5,072 nucleotides of DNA. Source: Akkermansiaceae bacterium. Lineage in GTDB: Bacteria > Verrucomicrobiota > Verrucomicrobiia > Verrucomicrobiales > Akkermansiaceae. The DNA lies in assembly GCA_903909905.1 (NCBI GenBank), contig CAIVXP010000393.1, positions 1-5,072 on the forward strand, written 5' to 3'. A program made the translations under genes and the position numbers. Shown here one piece after another: positions 1-5,057 of the stretch (positions within the stretch are counted from its first letter, which is position 1; every line of letters begins with the position of its first letter). Under the pieces are notes generated by a model. It searched no databases and was not told where the DNA came from. It worked only from the letters and a program-made list of their open reading frames with translations.

Positions 1-50
1 AAAGTGTTACCTATGTATTGAACCTAATGTGTTACCTATGTTCTGAACCT
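1..50. repeat. Two tandem copies of a 25-nt repeat
   Basis: Positions 1-25 and 26-50 are two head-to-tail copies of a 25-nt unit, matching at 22 of 25 positions. The shared core is GTGTTACCTATGT, then two variable bases, then TGAACCT. The array may continue to the left of the window. Repeated short sites of this kind occur at the ends of some insertion sequences, for example the multiple terminal sites of IS21-like elements. No transposase or opposite end is visible here, so an IS terminus is only an inference. Confidence 0.6.
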
Positions 51-160
51 GGACCAGAGATTGAAGAAGCGGCTCCCCCCAATAACCCTTAATAAATAAG
101 CTCTATCTCTTCACCTCCGCGCCCCCGCGACTCTGCGTGAGCTCACCCTCTTCCACTTCA

Positions 161-195
161 ATATTCGATGTTCAATGTTGGATGTTCGATGTTCA
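161..195. repeat. Heptad block 1, five 7-nt units
   Basis: Five contiguous 7-nt units fit ATRTTSR: ATATTCG, ATGTTCA, ATGTTGG, ATGTTCG, ATGTTCA. The block is nested in the first ~125-bp module. A period of seven is not a multiple of three, so this is not a coding repeat. Function is unknown. Confidence 0.75.
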
Positions 196-283
196 ACCCC
201 TTCCGCCCCCAATAACCCTTAACAAATAACCTCCAACTCTCTCACCCTCCGCGACTCCGCGCCAACTCTCCTCTTCCACTTCA

Positions 284-318
284 ATGTTCGATGTTCAGTG
301 TTGGATGTTCGATGTTCA
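284..318. repeat. Heptad block 2, five 7-nt units
   Basis: This is a second copy of the five-heptad block: ATGTTCG, ATGTTCA, GTGTTGG, ATGTTCG, ATGTTCA. It matches block 1 at 33 of 35 positions and lies 123 nt downstream of it. Both copies have the odd TTGG unit in third position, so the whole block was duplicated as a unit and not expanded independently. Confidence 0.75.
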
Positions 319-364
319 TCCCCACCCTCAATAACCAATACCAAATCTCCAATGTCTCTTTTCC

Positions 365-394
365 TTCGCGTCCATTCGCATTCATTCGCGGTTC
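365..394. repeat. 10-nt tandem repeat, three units
   Basis: Three units have a period of 10: TTCGCGTCCA, TTCGCATTCA and TTCGCGGTTC. The first two are closely similar, and the third keeps TTCGCG only. It is a short low-complexity repeat between the ~125-bp modules and the inverted-repeat arm. There is no sign of coding or RNA function. Confidence 0.5.
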
Positions 395-409
395 AAAATT
401 CTGAAAGCA

Positions 410-439
410 TCGGCGCCGCGGGGCCGCGACGCCCTACCG
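410..439. repeat. Left arm of a 30-bp inverted repeat flanking the ATPase gene
   Basis: This arm matches the reverse complement of 1679-1708 at 28 of 30 positions. The shared core is CGGCGCCGCGGGGCCGCG, then AC here and TT in the partner, then GCCCTACCG. It contains the 8-bp palindrome CGGCGCCG and a CGCGG-GG-CCGCG stem, so it could also fold alone. It overlaps the 3' end of the ATPase gene, whose TAG stop (434-436) lies inside the arm. No target-site duplication is evident outside the two arms. Confidence 0.8.
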
Positions 440-1615
440 CCAACCAAGCAAACCCGGTAGCTGAGTCAGAAATTCACGCAAGCCCATGACGGTGACCGAT
501 TCAGACAGAGGATAGGAATCTCCACCTGGTGTGATAAAGTATCCGCGCCTGGATCGCAGCGTCCGTGAACTTTCAACAAAGCCAGGACCAAGTTTGGGCG
601 AGAGCGTGCGCTTGATCTCAATCGCAATGACTTCACCCGCCGGAGTCTCGATCACCAAATCAATTTCCGCCCCGGCATGGGTGCGGTAGTGACTGCAACT
701 GACACTTTTGGGCAGCAATGACATGATCTGCTCGAGGCAGTAACCCTCCCACGAATGACCACAAAGCGGGTGTCCGAGCAGATGCTCAAGGTCATCAATC
801 CCAGTAAGGGAATGCAAAAGCCCGCTGTCCCGCCAATAAACCTTGGGCGATTTCACGAGACGCTTTCCCGCATTCCTGCCCCAAGGCGGAAGACTGCGAA
901 CAAGGTAAAGCCCTTCGAGCAAATCAAGGTAATGACGCACGGTCTTGCCATCGATTCCCAAAGAACCCGCCATCCGGCTCAGATTCAATGTAGCCCCCTG
1001 CTGATGCGCGACCATCGAGCACAAGCGTCGCAACAGCATAGGCGTGGCGTTGATGCCAAGTTGAGGCAAATAGCGCTCAACATAACTGATCAAAAAATCA
1101 TCGCGCCACTGGCGGGAAGCCGCTTCGTCCGCTGCGAGAAAACTGTCGGGATAGCCACCACGCACCCAGTGACGATCCATCACATGTTGCTGATTTTTTA
1201 GCTCGCCAAGTTGCAGCGGGCAAAGCTCCAGATAGCTGATTCGACCCGCCAGAGTTTCCGAGCTTTGCTGAAGGAGATCCGGCGAGGCAGACCCCAGAAG
1301 TAAAAATTGCGCGGAGGCCTCGCCCGCACGTCGCCTATCATCCACCAGACCTCGCAAAACAGGAAACAAATCCGGCATCCGTTGGATCTCATCGAGAATG
1401 ATCAGGTGATCTGCATACCTGCCGAGGTAAAGCTCAGGATCACTTATTTTGGCGATGTCCGAGGGGCGTTCCAGATCCAGATATCGCACAGGCTTGCCCA
1501 CCTTCAGACTCCGCGCGAGCGTGGTTTTACCCACCTGACGCGAGCCCAACAAGGCCACAACAGGGATATGCAAAACCCTGTTTTTTAAGACTTTTGTCAA
1601 ACGCCGTGAAATCAT
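434..1615 (-). CDS. AAA_14/DUF4143-type ATP-binding protein
   Basis: This 393-aa protein has the architecture of the widespread AAA_14 plus DUF4143 ATPases, whose cellular role is not established. The Walker A motif is GSRQVGKT (residues 24-31) and Walker B is LIILDEIQ (71-78, with D75 and E76). A sensor-like LLLGSAS (106-111) follows, then AGR with a candidate arginine finger at R125. A helix-turn-helix or winged-helix stretch spans about 209-240. The C-terminal domain carries E290, AEIDLVIE (316-323) and IEIK (332-335), a D/ExK pattern like that of PD-(D/E)XK nuclease folds. Catalysis by it is not shown. The start fits the family, which places the P-loop about 25 residues in, and length is normal. 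I see no Shine-Dalgarno sequence. It is a lone gene with no partner, bracketed by inverted repeats, consistent with accessory or transferred DNA. No signal peptide or membrane segment is seen; it is probably cytoplasmic. Confidence 0.93.
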   Translation of the reverse strand: MISRRLTKVLKNRVLHIPVVALLGSRQVGKTTLARSLKVGKPVRYLDLERPSDIAKISDPELYLGRYADHLIILDEIQRMPDLFPVLRGLVDDRRRAGEASAQFLLLGSASPDLLQQSSETLAGRISYLELCPLQLGELKNQQHVMDRHWVRGGYPDSFLAADEAASRQWRDDFLISYVERYLPQLGINATPMLLRRLCSMVAHQQGATLNLSRMAGSLGIDGKTVRHYLDLLEGLYLVRSLPPWGRNAGKRLVKSPKVYWRDSGLLHSLTGIDDLEHLLGHPLCGHSWEGYCLEQIMSLLPKSVSCSHYRTHAGAEIDLVIETPAGEVIAIEIKRTLSPKLGPGFVESSRTLRSRRGYFITPGGDSYPLSESVTVMGLREFLTQLPGLLGWR

Positions 1616-1630
1616 TTACATTGATATTTA

Positions 1631-1660
1631 GGAATCAATTCCGTAATTACAAGGTAATAT
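1631..1660. promoter_or_regulatory. Operator-like palindromes upstream of the ATPase gene
   Basis: The AT-rich stretch just upstream of the ATPase start holds GGAAT-CA-ATTCC (1631-1642) directly followed by the 8-bp palindrome GTAATTAC (1643-1650). A further GTAAT lies at 1654-1658, 11 nt (about one helical turn) from the first. On the minus strand a weak -35/-10 pair (TTGTAA, 16 nt, TAAATA) overlaps these dyads. A regulator site over the ATPase promoter is plausible, but neither promoter nor operator can be proved from sequence. Confidence 0.3.
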
Positions 1661-1678
1661 TTAAGCAAAGTTACCCAC

Positions 1679-1708
1679 CGGTAGGGCAACGCGGCCCCGC
1701 GGCGCCGA
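1679..1708. repeat. Right arm of the 30-bp inverted repeat
   Basis: This is the inverted partner of 410-439, with 28 of 30 positions matching; the only mismatches are the adjacent AA (1688-1689, or the AC/TT pair read on the other strand). It lies 63 nt upstream of the ATPase start, in the spacer. The two arms delimit a segment of about 1.3 kb containing only the ATPase gene and its promoter region. It could be one end of a small mobile unit, or a second copy of a dispersed palindromic repeat in opposite orientation. Confidence 0.8.
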
Positions 1709-1810
1709 CTCATCGCCGCACGGCTGCGCGCACCACTTCTTCCATCCACGACCCCTAGGCCGATCCGCAAAAGCCAGCCAAACACCAGCTGCCACTGGCA
1801 TTTTCGCTCC

Positions 1811-1850
1811 TATACCGAAAAAAAATTTCACAAAAAATAAATTATTTTCA
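1811..1850 (+). promoter_or_regulatory. AT-rich tract upstream of the VWA gene
   Basis: This A/T-rich stretch of about 40 nt (A8, A6 and TAAATTATTTT runs) stands out in a GC-rich spacer and ends about 50 nt before the VWA start codon. Its position suits a promoter or UP-element-like region for the downstream gene. I could not find a convincing -35/-10 pair. The rest of the spacer, 1709-1810, shows no gene, only minor dyads such as TGCCA-C-TGGCA. Confidence 0.3.
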
Positions 1851-1888
1851 GCCTGTACCTACAAATGTCCCACCCCGTCTGGCATATT

Positions 1889-1892
1889 GAGG
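1889..1892 (+). promoter_or_regulatory. Ribosome binding site deciding the VWA start
   Basis: A GAGG core lies 6 nt before ATG 1899. It favours that ATG over the in-frame TTG at 1887, which would overlap the site and add four residues (MRSH) not expected before the VWA strand. Confidence 0.6.
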
Positions 1893-1898
1893 TCACAT

Positions 1899-2585
1899 AT
1901 GAACCCCAACCACACCGAAATCGCATTCATCCTCGACCGCTCGGGCTCCATGGCATCGATGGTCGAGCCCGCCATCGCAGGCTTCAACAACCTCCTCACC
2001 GAACAGCAGGCACTGCCCGGCAGCGCTCGCTTCAGCCTCGTGCTTTTCGACGATCATTACGAAGTTCCCGTGTCATCACTGCCCATCGCCGAGGTGCGGC
2101 CGCTCAACACCAACACCTATCAACCCCGCGGCTCCACTGCCCTGCTCGATGCGATCGGGCGCACGATCGACGAACTCGGCGCCCGCCTCGCCAACGCGCC
2201 CGAAGCGGAGCGCCCCGGCCAAGTGCTTGTCGCCATACTAACCGACGGCGAGGAAAATTCCTCACACCAATTCAGCTGGAAAGACATCTCCGATCGCATC
2301 CGCCATCAGACCGATGCCTACCAATGGCGCTTCCTCTTCTTGGGTGCCAACCAAGACGCCATCGCCACCGCCGCACGCATGAGCATCGGCAGGGAAAATT
2401 CGGCCAACTTCACGATGGACGAGGATTCCTACCAGTCGGGCAAAAACGCGCTCAACCGCAAGATGAAGGCCATGCGCCTGTACTCCCAAGGCAAGCGCGA
2501 CAACGACACGCTCAGCGACATGAACATGGAGCTCGAGAAATTGCGCATGATGGAGGAGGAAAAATTGAGAAAACTCAAAAAGTAA
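1899..2585 (+). CDS. Von Willebrand factor A (VWA) domain protein
   Basis: This 228-aa protein is essentially one soluble VWA domain followed by a charged helical tail. The metal-ion-dependent adhesion site is complete: DRSGS (D13, S15, S17), T80 in PRGSTALLDAIG, and D116 in ILTDGEEN. It should therefore bind a divalent cation and, through it, a protein partner. Residues 7-13 form the first beta strand and 143-149 (WRFLFLG) a later one. Residues 205-228 are rich in E, K, L and M and probably form a helix or short coiled coil. There is no signal peptide or membrane segment, so it should be cytoplasmic. The start is set by GAGG 6 nt upstream. No MoxR ATPase, Ter or chelatase partner lies beside it, so its specific role cannot be assigned. 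It converges with gmk, with 8 nt between the stop codons. Confidence 0.92.
   Translation: MNPNHTEIAFILDRSGSMASMVEPAIAGFNNLLTEQQALPGSARFSLVLFDDHYEVPVSSLPIAEVRPLNTNTYQPRGSTALLDAIGRTIDELGARLANAPEAERPGQVLVAILTDGEENSSHQFSWKDISDRIRHQTDAYQWRFLFLGANQDAIATAARMSIGRENSANFTMDEDSYQSGKNALNRKMKAMRLYSQGKRDNDTLSDMNMELEKLRMMEEEKLRKLKK
2560..2578 (-). terminator. Weak intrinsic terminator for the gmk operon
   Basis: Read on the minus strand, TTGAG-TTTT-CTCAA forms a 5-bp stem with a 4-nt loop, followed at once by five T residues. It begins 15 nt past the gmk stop codon, a typical distance, and lies within the last codons of the convergent VWA gene. The stem is short and AT-rich, so efficiency is doubtful. Read on the plus strand it is followed by A residues and would not terminate. 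Confidence 0.35.
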
Positions 2586-2593
2586 ACTTCCAC

Positions 2594-3208
2594 TCAACGC
2601 AAACGGCTCACCTTCATGCGCTCGGCCACCACCAGCGCATGGAAACGCCGGAAGTCCTCTTCACGCCCGGCGGATGAAAGCAGATACTGGTACTTCGGCC
2701 AATGCTTCATCTCGCCGAGTGCGTTCTTCATCCGCAGCTCGATCACCGCATCCGCATCTGTGCCGCGTGCCGACAATCTCGCGCGCAATTCATCCTCGCT
2801 AGGCGGCATGACAAAGAGATCCACAAAACTCCGGCGAATCCCCGCCTGCTCGCAGGCCCGCACCTGATCCGCGCCCTGCACATCAATGTCCATCACGACA
2901 TCCACCCCCGATTCGAGATACGAAAGCACCTCAGACTTGAGCGATCCGTAAAAATTTCCATGCACGGTCGCGTGCTCCAGAAAATCCCCAGCATCCAAGC
3001 GCTTTTGGAAATCGGCCCGATCAAGAAAATGATAATCGCGACCATTCACTTCACCCGGCCGCGGCTCGCGCGTCGTGCAGGAAATTGAATAATGCACCTC
3101 ACCCATCTCCGCCAGTTTCCGGCACAAGGTGGTTTTTCCCGAGCCCGATGGACCCGATACAACGAGTAAAATTCCGAATCGTCCGGACATGTCAGCCATG
3201 ATGCCCAT
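2594..3208 (-). CDS. gmk: Guanylate kinase
   Basis: Guanylate kinase phosphorylates GMP to GDP with ATP in the cytoplasm, an essential step in GTP and dGTP supply. The 204-aa length matches the bacterial family. The P-loop GPSGSGKT is at residues 19-26. The GMP-binding region has SISCTTREPRPGE (41-53), GRDYHF (56-61), E78 and GNFYGS (84-89). DIDVQGA (107-113) is the conserved strand after it, and the lid carries RARLSARGTD (142-151) with R159 further on. The usual YDY-(3 residues)-ND segment near residue 173 is YQYLLSSAG here, a variation. Three in-frame ATGs (3208, 3199, 3190) lie close together with no clear Shine-Dalgarno sequence; the last would give 198 aa with the P-loop at residue 13, equally plausible. 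It follows the polyprenyl synthase gene by 36 nt and is probably cotranscribed. Confidence 0.96.
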   Translation of the reverse strand: MGIMADMSGRFGILLVVSGPSGSGKTTLCRKLAEMGEVHYSISCTTREPRPGEVNGRDYHFLDRADFQKRLDAGDFLEHATVHGNFYGSLKSEVLSYLESGVDVVMDIDVQGADQVRACEQAGIRRSFVDLFVMPPSEDELRARLSARGTDADAVIELRMKNALGEMKHWPKYQYLLSSAGREEDFRRFHALVVAERMKVSRLR

Positions 3209-3244
3209 GCCCGCGCCGCTGGCAATCCGCGAGTGACCGAAACT

Positions 3245-4249
3245 TCAGCGCCGGCACTTCTCAAGCAAATCACCAAGAAAACGCGTGATGTCTACCAGCG
3301 CGTCGCGGTAATCGGAGTCGCCCAACGGCGCGAGATCCGCACGGCAGCACTCAAGCAAATCTAGCGCCACCTCGACCGCCGACTCGATCGAAGCATCGTA
3401 TCCATCGACACCCAAAAGCTCCGGCAAATCGAGCGACTCGTGATCGCTGATCCGCTGCGCCAGCATCGCCCGCTGCGACTCGCTCGCGGTCTCGAGCAAA
3501 TTCAAAATCGGCAAGGTCAGCTTCCCCTTCACCAGATCGGTGCGCAAAGTTTTGCCCACCACTTCCTCGGCCCCGACCAAATCAAGGCAGTCGTCGTAAA
3601 TCTGATACGCAGTTCCCAACCTCATTCCGTAATCGTAAAGTCGATCCGCATCCGCCGCGCTCATTCCAGAAAGAGTACCAGCCAAACCACTAGAAGCCGC
3701 AAACAAGGCACCTGTCTTCATGCCGATGACTTTGAAATAATCATCCTTGGTAAAGGTCAGATCAAACCGCCGCTGCGTTTGGATGATCTCACCCTGGCAC
3801 ACTTCCCGCGCCGCCTTGCCGACCTTGCGGCAAATTTCGATGCTGTTGAAATCTGTCGCCAGGGTCAGCGCGTGCGAAAACAAGGCATCACCCAACAGCA
3901 CCGCCAGTGAATCACCCCACTTGGCATTCGCGGTCGGCACCATGCGCCGCGTCACCGCATCATCAATGATGTCGTCGTGCACCAGCGTCGCCATATGGAT
4001 CAGTTCAAAGATCACGCCGAGCTTGATGTGATCATCATTTACGCCGCCTGCCGCACCGCCGATCAAAATAGAGAGCGCCGGACGTATTCGTTTGCCCGAA
4101 GTGTTGCACACATAGGCAATGTAAGGCTCGATCGCCGAATCAAAGTCGCGCACCTGTTCACGGATCTGAACCTCCACCCGCTCCAAATGCGGGCGGACTA
4201 ATTCGAAGGGAAAAAAATTTCCGCCGGAGGGCATCGCGTTGGTGGACAT
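3245..4249 (-). CDS. Trans-polyprenyl diphosphate synthase (IspB/long-chain type)
   Basis: This all-trans prenyl chain elongase adds isopentenyl diphosphate to an allylic diphosphate. In bacteria such enzymes usually make the side chain of menaquinone or ubiquinone. The chosen start gives 334 aa, normal for the family. GKRIRP is at 52-57, the first aspartate-rich motif DDIID at 92-96 inside HMATLVHDDIIDDA, and the second, DDCLD, at 219-223. GKTLRTDLVKGKLTLP (232-247) is the conserved segment after it. The residue five before the first motif is Ala, which in this family favours long products; chain length is an inference. The frame stays open upstream to 4429, but that 60-residue extension resembles no family N terminus and would overlap trmO, so ATG 4249 (or 4234) was chosen. 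No clear ribosome site is seen. It is the first gene of a probable operon with gmk and diverges from trmO. Confidence 0.93.
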   Translation of the reverse strand: MSTNAMPSGGNFFPFELVRPHLERVEVQIREQVRDFDSAIEPYIAYVCNTSGKRIRPALSILIGGAAGGVNDDHIKLGVIFELIHMATLVHDDIIDDAVTRRMVPTANAKWGDSLAVLLGDALFSHALTLATDFNSIEICRKVGKAAREVCQGEIIQTQRRFDLTFTKDDYFKVIGMKTGALFAASSGLAGTLSGMSAADADRLYDYGMRLGTAYQIYDDCLDLVGAEEVVGKTLRTDLVKGKLTLPILNLLETASESQRAMLAQRISDHESLDLPELLGVDGYDASIESAVEVALDLLECCRADLAPLGDSDYRDALVDITRFLGDLLEKCRR

Positions 4250-4284
4250 GCTCAAGTGCCGCGAACAAGCCACAATCCCGCCAC

Positions 4285-4299
4285 ATCCGCAATGCGGAT
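4285..4299. promoter_or_regulatory. 15-bp palindrome in the divergent spacer
   Basis: ATCCGCA-A-TGCGGAT is a perfect dyad with 7-bp arms and a 1-nt centre. It lies in the 124-bp spacer between the polyprenyl synthase and trmO starts, 36 nt upstream of the former. Its place and symmetry suit a binding site for a dimeric regulator, but the regulator is unknown and a chance palindrome cannot be excluded. Confidence 0.3.
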
Positions 4300-4332
4300 C
4301 TTGCCACACAGCGCGGAAAAGCTCCAATCGAC

Positions 4333-4362
4333 TTGCCGTGGAATGATTCGCGACACTAAACT
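4333..4362 (+). promoter_or_regulatory. trmO: Candidate trmO promoter
   Basis: TTGCCG (4333-4338) and TAAACT (4357-4362) match the sigma-70 -35 and -10 boxes at four of six positions each, with 18-nt spacing. Transcription would begin about 5 nt before the trmO ATG, giving a nearly leaderless mRNA, which would fit the lack of a ribosome binding site. The match is weak. Confidence 0.25.
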
Positions 4363-4371
4363 CAATCATTC
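4341..4371. promoter_or_regulatory. 8-bp inverted repeat abutting the trmO start
   Basis: GAATGATT (4341-4348) and AATCATTC (4364-4371) are perfect inverted copies separated by 15 nt. The second arm ends 2 nt before the trmO ATG. The half-site centres are 23 nt apart, about two helical turns, as expected for a dimeric repressor. The repeat also spans the candidate -10 box. As RNA it could pair up to the start codon. Confidence 0.4.
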
Positions 4372-4373
4372 GC

Positions 4374-5057
4374 ATGAACATCGAGCCGATCGCCACGGTC
4401 CGCACCTGCTTCGGGAGCAAGTTCGCCACCCCGCGCCAACCCGGCCTCTGCCCGAGCGCGTGGGGTGAGTTGATGTTTCATCCGCCTTACCGCAATGCGG
4501 ATTCGATCCGCGGCCTTGAAGGTTTCTCCCACCTCTGGCTCATTTTTGGATTCCACGAAACAATCGATTATGGTTGGAAACCCACCGTGCGCCCACCCCG
4601 CCTCGGCGGCAACGAACGCGTCGGCGTCTTTGCTAGTCGCTCGACCTTCCGCCCCAACGGACTCGGCCTCTCCCTCGTCACACTCGAAGGCATCGACACC
4701 ACCGCGCCCGATGGTCCCATCCTCAAACTCGGTAGCGTCGATCTGATTGATGGAACTCCCATCTACGACATTAAACCCTACCTCTCCTACGCCGAAGCCA
4801 TCCCCAAGGCACGCTGCGGCTTCGCTCAAGAGGAAATCCCGAGACTCAAAGTAGAAATCGAACAGGCCGCCGAAAACGATTTCAAAAAACTCCCCAACCG
4901 CGCCCAAAATCTCATCCTCGAGGCGCTCTCGCTCGACCCACGCCCGGCCGTGCAATCCCACCAACAAGACCGCAGCTTCGGCGCAATGCTCTGCGGCAAA
5001 AATGTACGCTTCACGATCGAGAGTGGCATCTGTCGCATTGTGGAGATTCAGCCATAG
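4374..5057 (+). CDS. trmO: tRNA (adenine(37)-N6)-methyltransferase TrmO
   Basis: TrmO (formerly YaeB/TsaA) uses S-adenosylmethionine to methylate N6-threonylcarbamoyladenosine at position 37 of threonine tRNA, giving m6t6A and fine-tuning decoding. The 227-aa protein follows the E. coli enzyme (about 235 aa) along its length. Matching segments are KFATPRQPGL (16-25), RGLEGFSHLWLIF (46-58), VRPPRLGGNERVGVFASRS (72-90) followed by TFRPN, KLGSVDLIDGTP (118-129), DIKPYL (132-137), DPRPA (188-192) and NVRF (210-213). The N-terminal part is the SAM-binding beta-barrel domain characteristic of the UPF0066 family, and the C-terminal part the smaller tRNA-side domain. ATG 4374 fits the family N terminus; there is no Shine-Dalgarno sequence. 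It is a single gene divergent from the polyprenyl synthase. The TAG stop falls within a tandem repeat. It is cytoplasmic and intact. Confidence 0.96.
   Translation: MNIEPIATVRTCFGSKFATPRQPGLCPSAWGELMFHPPYRNADSIRGLEGFSHLWLIFGFHETIDYGWKPTVRPPRLGGNERVGVFASRSTFRPNGLGLSLVTLEGIDTTAPDGPILKLGSVDLIDGTPIYDIKPYLSYAEAIPKARCGFAQEEIPRLKVEIEQAAENDFKKLPNRAQNLILEALSLDPRPAVQSHQQDRSFGAMLCGKNVRFTIESGICRIVEIQP

Larger units (their letters stand above)
76..345. repeat. Diverged tandem modules of about 120-130 bp
   Basis: A composite unit recurs. It begins with CCCCAATAACCCTT (77-90 and 207-220), runs through a pyrimidine-rich CTC/CCGCGACTC stretch, then TTCCACTTCAAT (151-162 and 274-285), and ends with a block of heptads. 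A third, degraded start (CAATAACCAATACC) appears at 329-342. Unit spacing is 130 nt at the head, 123 nt at the middle and about 119 nt to the third head, so small indels separate the copies. No reading frame is maintained. The modules make up most of the gene-free stretch 1-433. Confidence 0.7.

Noticed and set aside
161..318. Heptad blocks considered as a CRISPR array
   Set aside because: Units are 7 nt with no spacers, and the two 35-nt blocks are only two copies with a similar, not unique, intervening sequence.
298..489. A 63-codon plus-strand frame in the left repeat region
   Set aside because: It is built from heptad repeat, decamer repeat and the inverted-repeat arm, and ends antisense to the ATPase; no coding signature.
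755..1201. A 148-codon plus-strand frame opposite the ATPase
   Set aside because: Antisense shadow of the DUF4143-type gene, with no recognisable motif.
434..1615. The ATPase as a transposase or a defence-system nuclease
   Set aside because: The Walker motifs and C-terminal D-ExK pattern match AAA_14/DUF4143 proteins; there is no DDE or recombinase motif and no partner gene typical of a known defence system.
1714..1800. Small dyads such as GCCG-CA-CGGC and TGCCA-C-TGGCA in the spacer
   Set aside because: Stems of 4-5 bp in GC-rich DNA are expected by chance and have no T-tract or conserved context.
1865..2677. A 270-codon plus-strand frame overlapping the VWA gene
   Set aside because: Its product is Arg/His/Pro-rich with no domain, as expected for a shifted frame in GC-rich DNA; the VWA frame has a full MIDAS and a ribosome site.
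4250..4429. Possible 60-residue N-terminal extension of the polyprenyl synthase
   Set aside because: It would overlap the trmO start, resembles no family N terminus and would remove the intergenic region of a divergent pair.
4362..4967. A 201-codon minus-strand frame opposite trmO
   Set aside because: It is the antisense of a gene with near full-length family match; its composition is unlike a folded protein and it has no motif.
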